In this document: piece after piece, positions 15,101 to 25,081 of the stretch
How the letters are laid out: each line of letters starts with the position of its first letter
Position numbering within the stretch: position 1 is the stretch's first letter
Made by a program: the position numbers and the translations under genes
Notes under the pieces: model-generated
What the model saw: only the letters and a program-made list of their open reading frames with translations
Database searches by the model: none
Told to the model about the DNA's origin: nothing
Origin: Acholeplasma oculi
Lineage (GTDB): Bacteria > Bacillota_I > Bacilli_A > Acholeplasmatales > Acholeplasmataceae
Direction: 5' to 3'
Assembly (NCBI RefSeq): GCF_900166985.1
Contig: NZ_FUZK01000006.1
Span: forward strand, 1-32,502
DNA length: 32,502 nt

Positions 15101-15158
15101 AAACGATTGAGTACGTTAAATCCACGCAATAAATACGAAAATACGAAAACGATTAAGT
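15101..15158 (+). repeat. Direct repeats AAACGATTRAGT upstream of the lacI-type gene
   Basis: AAACGATTGAGT (15101-15112) and AAACGATTAAGT (15147-15158) are near-identical, and a third, AAACGTTTAAGT, lies at 15281-15292. They look like binding sites of the regulator encoded at 15320, with the central CG common to LacI-family operators. Confidence 0.55.
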
Positions 15159-15209
15159 GAAAAAAATAAGGTTAATGCCTTAATAAAGCCAAATGCATTT
15201 GTGAAGCGA

Positions 15210-15223
15210 AAAAAGCGCTTTCA
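15210..15223 (+). promoter_or_regulatory. cre/LacI-type operator upstream of the cellobiose operon
   Basis: AAAAAGCGCTTTCA matches 12 of 14 positions of TGWAANCGNTNWCA. It lies about 20 bases upstream of the -35 box. Its core AAGCGCTTTCA recurs exactly at 31814-31824. Confidence 0.6.
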
Positions 15224-15241
15224 TTTTCGTTTAAAAATCGG

Positions 15242-15292
15242 TTGAAATTAAAAATCATGAGTGATAGAATATAGTTGCGCAAACGTTTAAGT
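15242..15292 (+). promoter_or_regulatory. Promoter and start-site operator of the cellobiose operon
   Basis: TTGAAA (15242-15247) and TAGAAT (15265-15270) are separated by 17 bases, a good vegetative promoter. AAACGTTTAAGT (15281-15292), containing the 8-bp palindrome AAACGTTT, lies just past the expected start of transcription, the classic position for repression. Confidence 0.75.
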
Positions 15293-15319
15293 AAAAAATA
15301 AGAACGGAAAAATAATCAT

Positions 15320-16330
15320 ATGGTTAAGTTAAAAGATATTGCTGAAGTTGTCGGTGTGAGTGTCGCAACGGTCAGTAAGGCACTCAGTAGAAGTCATGAA
15401 ATTAGTATTGAAATGACTGAACGAATTCATAAGATTGCAAACGAAATGGGATATATTGCTAACTCACAAGCAAGGAGTCTCAAGACCAATCGATCTTATA
15501 ATGTGGGAGTTGTTTATGTAGATAACTCCAGAGCAGGGTTAAAGCATGAGTATTTTTCAACGATGCTTGGTAGTATCCAGGAAAACCTAAGAATGAAAGG
15601 ATATGACTTTACGTTTATATCTAATGTTGTTGGACAAACCAAACATACACTTTTATCTCATGCAAGATATCGTCGATGTGATGGTGTCATTATTGTTACG
15701 GCGGATTTTGAAGATAAAGAAGTTTTAGAACTTATTGAATCAGATATGTCGGTTGTAACTATTGATCATATCTTTGATAATAGAACGGCTATTATGTCAG
15801 ATAATAGTGTAGGATTGGGTAGAATTGTTGACTATATTTATAAACAAGGACATCGAAAAATAGCATTTATACATGGTGAGTTAACGACTGTTACAAAAGA
15901 AAGACTTCAATCATTTCATCAGGCACTACAAAAACTTAATTTAGAAGTCAAACCAGATTATATTAAACAAGGTTATTATCATTTACCGAAACATAGTGGT
16001 TTAGCAACAAGAGATCTCCTAAATCTTGATGATCGACCAACATGTATCATTTATCCAGACGATTATTCATTCATGGGGGGCATGAGTGAAATCGAAAAAC
16101 ATGGTCTTAAAATTCCAGAAGATATTTCTGTAGTAGGGTATGATGGCATTTACTTATCACGTATTTTAAGACCCATATTAACAACCTATATTCAAGATAG
16201 TGATGAAATAGGTAAACAAGCTGCTCTCAAACTCATTGAACAAATTGAACATCCAAAAGATTATAAAGTGGAAGTTGTAACGGTCAATGGGAAACTTCAA
16301 CAGGGTTCAACAGTTAAAAAACTGGACTAA
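15320..16330 (+). CDS. LacI-family transcriptional regulator of the cellobiose operon
   Basis: This 336-residue repressor has an N-terminal LacI helix-turn-helix (KLKDIAEVVGVSVATVSKAL, residues 3-22), a hinge helix ending NSQARSLKTNRS, and a periplasmic-binding-protein-like sensor domain. The segment CIIYPDDYSFMGGMSEIEKHG and the VVGYDG block are typical of the C-terminal half. It lies 34 bases upstream of the sugar-binding protein gene without an intervening promoter or terminator, so it should be co-transcribed and autoregulated. The inducer is probably cellobiose or a metabolite of it, inferred from the operon. Three AAACGWTTRAGT sites upstream are candidate operators. Confidence 0.92.
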   Translation: MVKLKDIAEVVGVSVATVSKALSRSHEISIEMTERIHKIANEMGYIANSQARSLKTNRSYNVGVVYVDNSRAGLKHEYFSTMLGSIQENLRMKGYDFTFISNVVGQTKHTLLSHARYRRCDGVIIVTADFEDKEVLELIESDMSVVTIDHIFDNRTAIMSDNSVGLGRIVDYIYKQGHRKIAFIHGELTTVTKERLQSFHQALQKLNLEVKPDYIKQGYYHLPKHSGLATRDLLNLDDRPTCIIYPDDYSFMGGMSEIEKHGLKIPEDISVVGYDGIYLSRILRPILTTYIQDSDEIGKQAALKLIEQIEHPKDYKVEVVTVNGKLQQGSTVKKLD

Positions 16331-16364
16331 ACAAAAACTTTTAAAAAGGAAAAGGGGAAAAACA

Positions 16365-17756
16365 ATGTTTAGAAAGATTTTCGTAGGATTACTTGTTATG
16401 TTATTTGCATTCACATTAGTGGCATGTAATGACACAACAGGTGGTGTAGGTTTAGAAAGTGAAGGCGATACGCTTGTTATTCGTGTATGGAATGATGAGT
16501 TTATTGGACGTTTTAGAGATTATTATCCAGGTTATGTAAAAACTAACCAAGACGGTACTGATGTATTAGATGATGGTACAGTTGTTAAATGGATTAAAGT
16601 TGCAAATGATAATAATGCATACCAAATCGCATTAGATACAGCACTTGCAAATCAATCTAGTGCAGCAGCAAACGATAAAATTGATATGTTCTTAATTGAA
16701 GCAGACTATGCAACCAAGTATGCAAATGATTTATATGCAATGGATGTTGTTAATGAGCTTAAAATTAAAGAATCTGCTTTAGCTGATCAATATCAATATA
16801 CTAAAGATATCGTTACAGATAAAGATGGTGTATTAAGAGCTGTTTCATGGCAAGCAACTCCAGGGCTATTTGCATATCGTGCAGATTTAGCAAGAGAAGT
16901 ATTAGGAACAGATGATCCAGTACAAGTACAATCCATGATCAATACTTGGGCTAAGTTTGACGGAGTTGCTGCTCAAATGAAAGCTAAGACTTATAAGATG
17001 TTATCTGGTTATGATGATGCATTTAGAGCATTCTCTAATAGTATTAGTCAAAAATGGGTTGATGCAAATAATAATGTTGTATTTGACCAACAAATTCTAA
17101 ACTGGATTAAACAAACTAAAGCTTATTCTACAGCTGGTTATAACAATGGTAATGGTTTATGGAGTGATGGATGGCAAAGTGACCAAGGTATTAATGGAGA
17201 TGTCTTCGGATTCTTCTATTCAACTTGGGGAATTAACTTTACATTACTTGGTAACTCATTAAGCGATCCAGATGCACCTAAAGCACCAGGTAATGGTTTA
17301 TTTGGTGAATACCGTGTCGTTCAAGGTCCTGCAAGTTATTATTGGGGTGGTACTTGGATTGTTGGTGCTAAAGGTACAGATAATCCATCATTAGTAAGAG
17401 ATATTATGTTAAAACTTACTGCAAACCCACATATCGCTGAACAAATTACTAGAGACACAGAAGATTATACAAATAATAAAACAGCAATGACTAAGATTGC
17501 AAACGATGAAACATACGGATCTGCATTCTTAGGTGGTCAAAACCATATCGCATTATTTACAAGTGCTGCTCAAAATATTGATATGAGTAATGCATCTCCT
17601 TATGATCAAGGTTTAAATGAAGGTATTCAAACAGCAATGAAAGATTACTTCGCAGGTACATCAACATTTGCAGAAGCATACACTCGTTTCAAAGAAATCA
17701 TTAGTGAGAAATATCCAGAATTAGTATTACCAGCAACACTTCAAGAACCAGCATAA
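16365..17756 (+). CDS. Sugar ABC transporter substrate-binding lipoprotein
   Basis: This is a CUT1-type extracellular solute-binding protein of 463 residues. I start at ATG 16365 after AAGGGGAAAAACA; the frame is open upstream but that part lacks a ribosome-binding site and would precede the signal peptide. The signal peptide ends in lipobox LVAC with lipidated Cys21. Trp-rich segments such as NGLWSDGWQSDQG and SYYWGGTWIVGAKG (the sugar-stacking aromatic type) suit carbohydrate binding. It is followed by two permeases and a cellobiose phosphorylase, so the ligand is probably cellobiose or a short cello-oligosaccharide. A 12-bp hairpin follows the gene and may favour its higher expression. Confidence 0.92.
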   Translation: MFRKIFVGLLVMLFAFTLVACNDTTGGVGLESEGDTLVIRVWNDEFIGRFRDYYPGYVKTNQDGTDVLDDGTVVKWIKVANDNNAYQIALDTALANQSSAAANDKIDMFLIEADYATKYANDLYAMDVVNELKIKESALADQYQYTKDIVTDKDGVLRAVSWQATPGLFAYRADLAREVLGTDDPVQVQSMINTWAKFDGVAAQMKAKTYKMLSGYDDAFRAFSNSISQKWVDANNNVVFDQQILNWIKQTKAYSTAGYNNGNGLWSDGWQSDQGINGDVFGFFYSTWGINFTLLGNSLSDPDAPKAPGNGLFGEYRVVQGPASYYWGGTWIVGAKGTDNPSLVRDIMLKLTANPHIAEQITRDTEDYTNNKTAMTKIANDETYGSAFLGGQNHIALFTSAAQNIDMSNASPYDQGLNEGIQTAMKDYFAGTSTFAEAYTRFKEIISEKYPELVLPATLQEPA

Positions 17757-17773
17757 TAAAAATAAATTAAAGT

Positions 17774-17804
17774 CATGATGAGGGGCATTCCTCCCCTCAT
17801 CATG
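17774..17804 (+). other. Intercistronic hairpin without T run
   Basis: CATGATGAGGGG (17774-17785) pairs perfectly with CCCCTCATCATG (17793-17804) around CATTCCT. No T run follows, so it is more likely an mRNA-stabilising or attenuating hairpin than a full terminator. It separates the binding-protein gene from the permease genes. Confidence 0.7.
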
Positions 17805-17826
17805 TTCTAATGTAAATGAGGTATAT

Positions 17827-18786
17827 ATGGCTAAACGTGTAAAGAGGATTAATTATAATAAATGGGGATATTATTTTGTAGCACCCTTTATCATTGTCTA
17901 TATACTTTTTTCTTTAATTCCATTATTATCAACGTTCTACTATAGTTTCTTTGAGTATTATTATGCCCAAGGCGGATTTATTAAAGTAGGACCTAATTTT
18001 AATGGTATTGAAAACTATATCAAGTTATTTAGTCAAGGATTGTTCTTTAAATATTTAGGAAATACCCTTATTCTATGGATCATGGGCTTTATTCCACAAA
18101 TTATTATTTCACTCTTACTTGCATTATGGTTTACAAGCTTTAGATTAAAGATAAAAGGTAAGGCATTTTTTAAAACTGTGATGTACATGCCAAACTTAGT
18201 GATGGCAGCAGCATTTTCTATGTTGTTTGTACAATTATTTTCAAATACAGGTGGACTTACAACACTCTTAATGGATATGAACATCTTACCAGAATCATTT
18301 AGTTTTGTAGATGAAGTGTGGCCAACAAGAGCATTAATAGCTGCAATGAATTTCATCATGTGGTTTGGAAATACAACAATATTGTTAATGGCAGGTATCA
18401 TGGGTATTGATGATTCATTAATTGAATCAGCAAGTGTTGATGGTGCCAATAGTTTCCAAGTATTTTATAAGATTATTCTTCCACTACTTAAACCAATCTT
18501 ACTATTTGTTTTAGTAACATCTCTAGTGGGTGGCGTTCAAATGTTTGACATACCATTTGTCTTTACAAGAGGAACAGGTGGACCACAAGGTTCTAGTCAA
18601 ACCATTATGATGTATATCAGTGGACTCTTAAGAACAAGTAAACAGTATGACATGGCAGGTACAGCATCTGTTGTATTATTCTTAATTACGTCTGTCATCA
18701 GTTTGTCATTCTTTGCAGTTATGAATCGAGAAGAAATAGTGGAGTTCCGTGAACAAAGAAGACTTGCAAAGGAGCATAAAAAATGA
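17827..18786 (+). CDS. Sugar ABC transporter permease, MalF type
   Basis: This 319-residue protein has six or so membrane segments and the CUT1 permease coupling motif ESASVDGANSFQVFYKIILPLLKP at about residues 199-222 (EAA loop: ESASVDGA...F..I.LP), which contacts the ATPase. The N-terminus RINYNKWGYYFVAPFIIVYILF is typical of the first permease of the pair. ATG 17827 follows GAGGT. It overlaps the next permease by four bases. Substrate is inferred as cellobiose from the operon. Confidence 0.92.
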   Translation: MAKRVKRINYNKWGYYFVAPFIIVYILFSLIPLLSTFYYSFFEYYYAQGGFIKVGPNFNGIENYIKLFSQGLFFKYLGNTLILWIMGFIPQIIISLLLALWFTSFRLKIKGKAFFKTVMYMPNLVMAAAFSMLFVQLFSNTGGLTTLLMDMNILPESFSFVDEVWPTRALIAAMNFIMWFGNTTILLMAGIMGIDDSLIESASVDGANSFQVFYKIILPLLKPILLFVLVTSLVGGVQMFDIPFVFTRGTGGPQGSSQTIMMYISGLLRTSKQYDMAGTASVVLFLITSVISLSFFAVMNREEIVEFREQRRLAKEHKK

Positions 18787-19661
18787 CACATACAAAATCA
18801 ATTAAGAAAACAAGTTTTTCTGACATGCTACCTTTATACTTGATGAGATTCTTTGTATATTTTACATTGCTCGTATTCTCACTTATGATCATTTTTATAT
18901 TCTATATTTTATTTGTGAATGCAAGTCGTGCACATATTGATATTTCTAAGGGGTTTGCATTATTTCCAGGAACGTTTTTCTTTAAGAATTTAGATAAACT
19001 TTTAGGACAAGAAAACTTATTTGTATTAGAAGGTATTCAAAATAGTTTATTCATTGCATTACTATCGGCTATCCTTACCACATACTTTAGTGCCTTAACA
19101 GCATATAGTATTCATCTTTATAAGTTTAAAGGTAGAGGATTTATCTATTTATTTATACTTGCTGTCATGATGGTTCCTTCTCAAATCGCAGGTATTGGGT
19201 TAGTTACCATTCTATATGGCATTGGCTTTATTAATAACTACTGGGTCATCATTATTCCAGCAATCGCATCCCCTGCAACCTTCTTTTTCATGAAACAATA
19301 CTTAGATTCCGTATTGCCTTATGAAATCATAGAAGCTGCCAGAGTGGATGGGTCGAGTGAGTTTAGAACATTTAATCAAATTGTATTACCGATTTTAAAA
19401 CCAGCTTTATCTGTACAATTTATATTTTCATTTGTAGCAAGCTGGAATAATTTATTCATACCATCTTTAATCATACAAGATGGGCCTAAAAAAACATTAC
19501 CGATTATTATTGCTCAATTAGGTGTATCTGATCCACAAAACTTTGACCAGGGCATACGTTTTATGTTAATGTTTATCGCAATCATACCAACAATTATAAT
19601 ATATCTCATCTTCTCTAAGTACATTATTAAAGGTGTAACTGCAGGTAGTGTGAAGGGATAA
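18783..19661 (+). CDS. Sugar ABC transporter permease, MalG type
   Basis: This 292-residue protein is the second CUT1 permease. It has about six membrane segments and the coupling loop [20 protein letters not shown] near residues 183-202. The start overlaps the preceding stop (ATGA) and follows AAGGAG. It ends with [14 protein letters not shown], the classic CUT1 C-terminus. No ATPase gene follows; the operon continues with the GH94 enzyme, so a shared MsmK/UgpC-type ATPase encoded elsewhere is expected. Confidence 0.93.
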   Translation: MTHTKSIKKTSFSDMLPLYLMRFFVYFTLLVFSLMIIFIFYILFVNASRAHIDISKGFALFPGTFFFKNLDKLLGQENLFVLEGIQNSLFIALLSAILTTYFSALTAYSIHLYKFKGRGFIYLFILAVMMVPSQIAGIGLVTILYGIGFINNYWVIIIPAIASPATFFFMKQYLDSVLPYEIIEAARVDGSSEFRTFNQIVLPILKPALSVQFIFSFVASWNNLFIPSLIIQDGPKKTLPIIIAQLGVSDPQNFDQGIRFMLMFIAIIPTIIIYLIFSKYIIKGVTAGSVKG

Positions 19662-19674
19662 GAAAGAAGACAAC

Positions 19675-22095
19675 ATGAAATATGGATATTTTGATGATTT
19701 AAATAAAGAATATGTAATTAATACACCTTATACACCTTATCCTTGGATTAATTATTTAGGTACTGAAGACTACTTTCAAATGATATCCAATACATCTGGA
19801 GGCTATAGCTTCTTTAAAGATGCTAGAGCGAGACGTATTACTAGATATCGTTATAATAATATTCCAATTGATAATGAGGGTAGATTTTTCTATATCAAAG
19901 AAGGTAACACAGTTTTTAATATTGGTGTAAAACCTACCTTAACAGAAGTTGATCATTATGAAGTTAGACATGGTATGGGTTATACAAAATTCCACACCGA
20001 AAAAAACGGGTTAGTAGCTAAACAATTATCTTTTGTTCCTAGAGGGTTTCAAGGTGAAGTTCACTATATTGAACTCGAAAACAAAACCCAAGAAACTAAG
20101 AAAATAAAACTATTTTCTTATGTAGAATGGGCACTTTGGGATGCGCTGGATGACCAAACCAATTTCCAAAGAAATTATTCAATTGGTGAAGTGGAAGTAG
20201 TAGGTTCTACCATATACCATAAAACAGAATATAGAGAACGTAGAAATCATTATGCATTCTTTCATGTCAACCGAGAGATACAAGGATTTGACACGGACAG
20301 AGAATCTTTTATTGGATTACATCGTAGTGTAAAAGAACCGATTGTTATAGAAGAAGGAATGCCTAAAAATAGTGTTGCAGATGGATGGGCTTTAATCGGT
20401 TCACACTATATTGAAATTGAGCTTAAACCTTTAGAAAAAACAGACCTTATATTTATGCTAGGTTATGTTGAAAACTCTAAAGATGAAAAGTTTTATTCAC
20501 ATAAAGTTATCAATAAAGATAAAGCACTACATATGATGAAACAATTTATGAATAAGGCTGATGTTGATCAAGCATTACTTGAGTTAAAGCATTATTTTGA
20601 ACGTATGTTATCCAATTATCAAGTAGAATCTAAAGATGAGAAACTAAACCGAATGGTTAACATTTGGAATCAGTACCAAACCATTACAACCTTTAATTTA
20701 AGCCGTAGTGCATCCTATTTTGAATCAGGTGTTGGTAGAGGTATGGGTTTTAGAGATTCTAATCAAGATTTACTTGGTTATATGCATATGGATTTAGTTA
20801 AAACAAGAGAAAGAATTCTAGATTTAGCATCCACATTACTCTTTGATGGTGGTGCATATCATCAGTATTCACCATTAACTAAAAAAGGGAATAAGGATTT
20901 AGGTAGTGGATTTAATGATGATCCAAACTGGATGATTCTATCAACCATTAACTATATTAAAGAATCAGGTGATTATAGTATTTTGGATGAAGTTATATCC
21001 TATGAATCTAATCCGAACTTAAAAGGTTCTTTAAAAGAACATTTAGAAAAAGCATTTTATAAGGTAGCACTTAATCTTGGACCACATGGTCTACCTTTAA
21101 TTGGTCGTGCAGACTGGAATGACTGTTTAAATTTAAACTGTTTTTCAGATGAACCAGGCGAATCTTTCCAAACTGTTCAAAATAAAGGTGATGGAAAAAC
21201 CGCTGAAAGTATATTTATTGCAGGACTCTTTGTCTATGTTGGTAAAAAATATGTGGAATTATTAGAACGAATTGGTGAAGGTCAAGCTGCCTTAAAAGCG
21301 CTTGGTCACGTCGTTGATATGATTGGTTCAGTCGAAAGTCATGGTTTAGATGAAAACTGGTTTTTAAGAGCTTATGATGCATATGGCGATAAAATTGGTT
21401 CTAATGAAAACACTGAAGGTAAAATTTTTATTGAGCCACAAGGAATGTGCGTGATGGCAGGTATTGGTGCTGAAAATGGTTTTGCAAGAAAGGCATTAGA
21501 TTCTGCAAAAGAACTCCTTGATACAAAGTATGGCATGGTTTTAAATTATCCAGCATATTCTAAATATCATCTTACACTAGGAGAAATATCTAGTTACCCT
21601 GAAGGGTATAAAGAAAATGGTGGTATATTCTGTCATAATAATCCTTGGGTTGCATGTGCTGAGGCCGTACTTAAAAATGGTAACCGTGCATTTGAAATCT
21701 ATCGTAAAATTAGTCCTGCTTATATTGAAGATATTTCAGAAATTCATCGTACAGAACCTTATGTATATAGTCAAATGATTGCAGGAAAAGAAGCAGGGCG
21801 ACATGGAGAGGCTAAAAACTCTTGGTTAACAGGAACCTCTGCATGGAACTTTGTTGCAGTAAGTCAGTATATTTTAGGTCTTCATCCTGAGTTTGATGGT
21901 TTACGTGTAGAACCTGTCTTACCTGATCATTTAACCGATTTAAAACTAACTAGAAAATTTAGAGGTAATACATATCATATTACCGTATCAAAATCAGACC
22001 TTAAAGGTATGCGTGTCGATGGTGTTAGAATTGATGGAAACACTATTCCATACCAACCATCCAATAAAGTTGTTCAAGTTAAGTTATATATTTAA
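19675..22095 (+). CDS. cbp: Cellobiose phosphorylase (GH94)
   Basis: The enzyme cleaves cellobiose with inorganic phosphate to glucose 1-phosphate and glucose. The 806-residue protein is close throughout to clostridial cellobiose phosphorylase, as I recall its sequence: the N-terminus [14 protein letters not shown], then [36 protein letters not shown]-like [15 protein letters not shown], and [10 protein letters not shown]-like [14 protein letters not shown]. The catalytic acid is Asp483 in [11 protein letters not shown], equivalent to Asp490 of the Cellulomonas gilvus enzyme. No signal peptide is present, so it acts in the cytoplasm on imported disaccharide. It is last in the operon, followed by a terminator. 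Phosphorolysis saves one ATP per disaccharide. Confidence 0.95.
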   Translation: MKYGYFDDLNKEYVINTPYTPYPWINYLGTEDYFQMISNTSGGYSFFKDARARRITRYRYNNIPIDNEGRFFYIKEGNTVFNIGVKPTLTEVDHYEVRHGMGYTKFHTEKNGLVAKQLSFVPRGFQGEVHYIELENKTQETKKIKLFSYVEWALWDALDDQTNFQRNYSIGEVEVVGSTIYHKTEYRERRNHYAFFHVNREIQGFDTDRESFIGLHRSVKEPIVIEEGMPKNSVADGWALIGSHYIEIELKPLEKTDLIFMLGYVENSKDEKFYSHKVINKDKALHMMKQFMNKADVDQALLELKHYFERMLSNYQVESKDEKLNRMVNIWNQYQTITTFNLSRSASYFESGVGRGMGFRDSNQDLLGYMHMDLVKTRERILDLASTLLFDGGAYHQYSPLTKKGNKDLGSGFNDDPNWMILSTINYIKESGDYSILDEVISYESNPNLKGSLKEHLEKAFYKVALNLGPHGLPLIGRADWNDCLNLNCFSDEPGESFQTVQNKGDGKTAESIFIAGLFVYVGKKYVELLERIGEGQAALKALGHVVDMIGSVESHGLDENWFLRAYDAYGDKIGSNENTEGKIFIEPQGMCVMAGIGAENGFARKALDSAKELLDTKYGMVLNYPAYSKYHLTLGEISSYPEGYKENGGIFCHNNPWVACAEAVLKNGNRAFEIYRKISPAYIEDISEIHRTEPYVYSQMIAGKEAGRHGEAKNSWLTGTSAWNFVAVSQYILGLHPEFDGLRVEPVLPDHLTDLKLTRKFRGNTYHITVSKSDLKGMRVDGVRIDGNTIPYQPSNKVVQVKLYI

Positions 22096-22105
22096 TTAAT
22101 AATAA

Positions 22106-22156
22106 AAAAATGTCTATTCTATGAGCTCATTAAGCTTTCGGATAGACATTTTTATT
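22106..22156. terminator. Bidirectional terminator between convergent operons
   Basis: AAAAATGTCTAT (22106-22117) pairs with ATAGACATTTTT (22142-22153), with an A run before and T run after, so it can serve the cellobiose operon and the minus-strand polymerase genes. Confidence 0.85.
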
Positions 22157-23577
22157 TATGATAATAGATTTTCTTTTTGGTGATTTTCAAGTGAAACATA
22201 AAGTATTAGAAGTGGAATCATATGCATTGGAGCATAATACGTATTATCCACAAGTCCATGAACATGTGTTATGACTAACATGGAAATCACGATAAAGGAT
22301 TCTAAACTCCATTTTTTAATGAATAGTCGAACGAGTTCAACATGATGGTAAATCAATGCGAGTAATCCAAATATACCCATTGTTGCAAGTGTATGTAAGA
22401 TGGTATTATGGTAACTTCTAAAACTATGTATTTCCCATGTATCGCTATACCAACTCTTACCAAATATTGGATATTCTAAGAAGTATTTAATTGCATCACC
22501 CCAGTCTTCTTCACGACCATTTAGGAATGTTGAATTTTCCATGAATTTAGCCATAAATTGAACACCAAAGATGAGTACTGGAATGAGTATGATAGAAAGT
22601 GTAATGACAGAACCTAATATGAGTTTTTTATATTTTTTATAGTCTAATTTTACAAACTTGATGAAACCTATCATAAAGAGTATAAAGAATGCTAACACCC
22701 CTAAATATGCACCACGACTGGTTGTAAGAAATATCGTGATACCCGTTAGAAATAAGGTGAAAAGATGAAGTATGATTGATTTGATGTTCTTGGATTTAAA
22801 GAGTTCATACATTTGAATAGGTAGTAGATAAGCAAGTACACCACCGATATTGTTTCCAAGACCCCAACCAACGTTTAATCTTATAAAGAAGCCATCCTTG
22901 ATATAACCCCATCGTTCTTCAATACCTAATTTAATTAGATCTGTAAACGAACCTAAATGTGCATTATCTATGAAATAAAATGTGATCATAACAAATGTTT
23001 GAAGAATAATAATAAACGTTAGATAGTAGAAGACTTTAAAGATATATTGAATATTTGTATGACTGGATGTATTCTTGAAAAATGCATAAATCAGAAAATA
23101 TATTAAACCCATTAAAGATATAAAAATAACTGAAAATTCAAATGGTTTTTGATCTAGGAAATATCCACTTAAGGAAAGTAAGTAGGCTAGGGATACTATA
23201 AGTAATCCAATGCCAAGTGCACCTAATTTAAACTTTACTTTAAAGTGAACCATATGGTAGATAAAGGATGCTATGACAACTACCAAAACGATATAGAAAA
23301 TCCATAACTCATTTAAAGTTGTCATACCCATATTTTGGTTACTTAACATGATGATACTCATAATGAGTGGAGGAAATGTATAAATGGTTTCTTTAAATAA
23401 AACTAAGGACAATGAGATGATCAGTGCAAACACACTAATGCCAATAATCTCTAAAATATCAAAGGATGGTTTAGGACCTATGGAGTCAATATTGATAAAC
23501 CATAATAAAAATGTCACAATAGATATAGATAAGAGATACTTATTACTTTTAAAGAATTGTTCTAATTTATGAATCAT
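22156..23577 (-). CDS. O-antigen ligase/polymerase-like membrane protein (Wzy/WaaL superfamily), second of pair
   Basis: This 473-residue protein has about 12 membrane segments. Features of the superfamily are TSRGAYLGVLAFF (about residues 283-295), the extracytoplasmic loop with LNGREEDWGDAI, the YPIFGKSWYSD segment and the YHNTILHTLATMGIFGLL block, whose His is conserved in O-antigen ligases. These enzymes join or polymerise lipid-linked glycans on the outer face of the membrane. Start ATG (23575-23577) overlaps the TGA of the upstream paralogue by four bases. No glycosyltransferase or flippase gene adjoins, so the glycan is unknown. Confidence 0.8.
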   Translation of the reverse strand: MIHKLEQFFKSNKYLLSISIVTFLLWFINIDSIGPKPSFDILEIIGISVFALIISLSLVLFKETIYTFPPLIMSIIMLSNQNMGMTTLNELWIFYIVLVVVIASFIYHMVHFKVKFKLGALGIGLLIVSLAYLLSLSGYFLDQKPFEFSVIFISLMGLIYFLIYAFFKNTSSHTNIQYIFKVFYYLTFIIILQTFVMITFYFIDNAHLGSFTDLIKLGIEERWGYIKDGFFIRLNVGWGLGNNIGGVLAYLLPIQMYELFKSKNIKSIILHLFTLFLTGITIFLTTSRGAYLGVLAFFILFMIGFIKFVKLDYKKYKKLILGSVITLSIILIPVLIFGVQFMAKFMENSTFLNGREEDWGDAIKYFLEYPIFGKSWYSDTWEIHSFRSYHNTILHTLATMGIFGLLALIYHHVELVRLFIKKWSLESFIVISMLVITHVHGLVDNTYYAPMHMIPLLILYVSLENHQKENLLS

Positions 23578-24989
23578 ACGGATTGAACCTCTCTCTCATT
23601 AGGTTTATTTATTGGAATATTTTCAATCACTGCAAATGCAATATAAGTTATGATTGAGAAATGTACCATGTACTGAGTGTTATCCAATAAACCATGAAAC
23701 TGTGATATCAAATAAGTGATGAAGAATGCAGAAACTGCTTTATAGACTAAATGTGTTTTAAATAACTGATATACTTTGATGAAATGATAAATTAAAACGA
23801 TTATACCAAAGATACCACCTGTTGCCAGTACATGGAAGAATGTGGAGTGATAGACCGTTATTCTATTTTCATCAGGTGATAAAATAAATAAATCATTATA
23901 CCATCCACTTCCAATGAGTGGATTTTTTAAAAATATATTCCAAGCAGATTTTTCATGTGTAATCCATAAAGAGATTCGACCTGTTAACATGGTATCTGGT
24001 TCATCAAAATTGATGGTGTTAAAGAATGAATCCATCACTTGAGTGACCAGGGGTTCAAAAATCACTAAGATTAAGACAACCAATAAGAATGAAATTAATA
24101 GGTTAATCATTTGACGTTTATCGCGTTTAAAGAATGCATAAATGACACATGCAAGTGCTGATAATGTAATTGTAACCATTGAACCACGTGCATTGGAAAT
24201 ATAGATCCAAAATGCGATAAATCCTAAATATAACCAAGGAAATATTGATTTAGGATACTTATGTAAATAATAGATGACAATACATGAGAAGAGTACTAAA
24301 TGGATGGTTAAATCATTAATATTACCCCATCCAGGAAAACTTTCTTTACCCCTAGGAAAGATTTCAATAAAATCTTTAATAAGGTCTGTACCTTCCCATA
24401 AAGTAAATCCATGAACCCACATGGAAACCATTTGAAATGTTAACATTAAACCTGTGATTGCAAACACACGCATTAAATAATGTAATTGATTGCCTTCGAT
24501 GGTGTTTGCATAATATAAGAAGATAAATAAATAGAAGAACCCTAATATGCCTAACATACTACCTACAAGTGAAAAGGGTTTAAAGAGTTCTGGTAGGATA
24601 AAACTAATGGCTGCTAAAACTAAAGATAATCCAATCGTTTTAAGCTTGATTTTGACTTTATATTTGATCAAGTGAATCACAATACCAATGAGTACTAATA
24701 AAACGTTTAAAAATCCAACTACGGATGCATCAAATGAACCAAGACCCATATCTACAACACCTATACAAAAAACAAACCCAAATAAAATAGGTATTGTATA
24801 GACTGTATTCTTATAAAAGATGCTGATGAGTAAAAAAGGAATGGTTAATAAGAATAGTGAATAAAATGTAACATTCAATATGTCATCTGCTCCAATAAAG
24901 TATCTATATGTCCATATCATAAATGAAATAGATAGTATAAGAATTGGGTAAATATGACCCTTTAATATATTTTCAATAGTAACTCTCAA
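23574..24989 (-). CDS. O-antigen ligase/polymerase-like membrane protein, first of pair
   Basis: This paralogue of the next gene has about 12 membrane segments. I choose the TTG at base 24989 (minus strand) because TAGGGG lies seven bases upstream, giving 471 residues; the open frame extends to an ATG at 25049, which lies inside the gdhA terminator hairpin and so is unlikely. SNARGSMVTITLSALAC (about 262-278) and LTGRISLWITHEKSAWNIF, then NPLIGSGWYND and YHSTFFHVLATGGIFG match the second protein block by block. Both end near FHGLLDNTQY / VHGLVDNTYY. It probably arose with its neighbour by tandem duplication. Function as glycan ligase or polymerase is a family-level inference. Confidence 0.78.
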   Translation of the reverse strand: MRVTIENILKGHIYPILILSISFMIWTYRYFIGADDILNVTFYSLFLLTIPFLLISIFYKNTVYTIPILFGFVFCIGVVDMGLGSFDASVVGFLNVLLVLIGIVIHLIKYKVKIKLKTIGLSLVLAAISFILPELFKPFSLVGSMLGILGFFYLFIFLYYANTIEGNQLHYLMRVFAITGLMLTFQMVSMWVHGFTLWEGTDLIKDFIEIFPRGKESFPGWGNINDLTIHLVLFSCIVIYYLHKYPKSIFPWLYLGFIAFWIYISNARGSMVTITLSALACVIYAFFKRDKRQMINLLISFLLVVLILVIFEPLVTQVMDSFFNTINFDEPDTMLTGRISLWITHEKSAWNIFLKNPLIGSGWYNDLFILSPDENRITVYHSTFFHVLATGGIFGIIVLIYHFIKVYQLFKTHLVYKAVSAFFITYLISQFHGLLDNTQYMVHFSIITYIAFAVIENIPINKPNEREVQSV

Positions 24990-25042
24990 TATAAAACCCC
25001 TAGTAATTTTTATAAACTCATAAAGAGTATAACATAAATATA

Positions 25043-25071
25043 AAAACATGGACGTAAAAAGTCCATGTTTT
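25043..25071 (-). terminator. Terminator of gdhA
   Basis: AAAACATGGAC (25043-25053) pairs with GTCCATGTTTT (25061-25071), loop GTAAAAA. On the minus strand it is followed by TTTTTATATTTAT, the U-rich tail of the gdhA transcript. Confidence 0.85.
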
Positions 25072-25081
25072 AATTAAGTTT

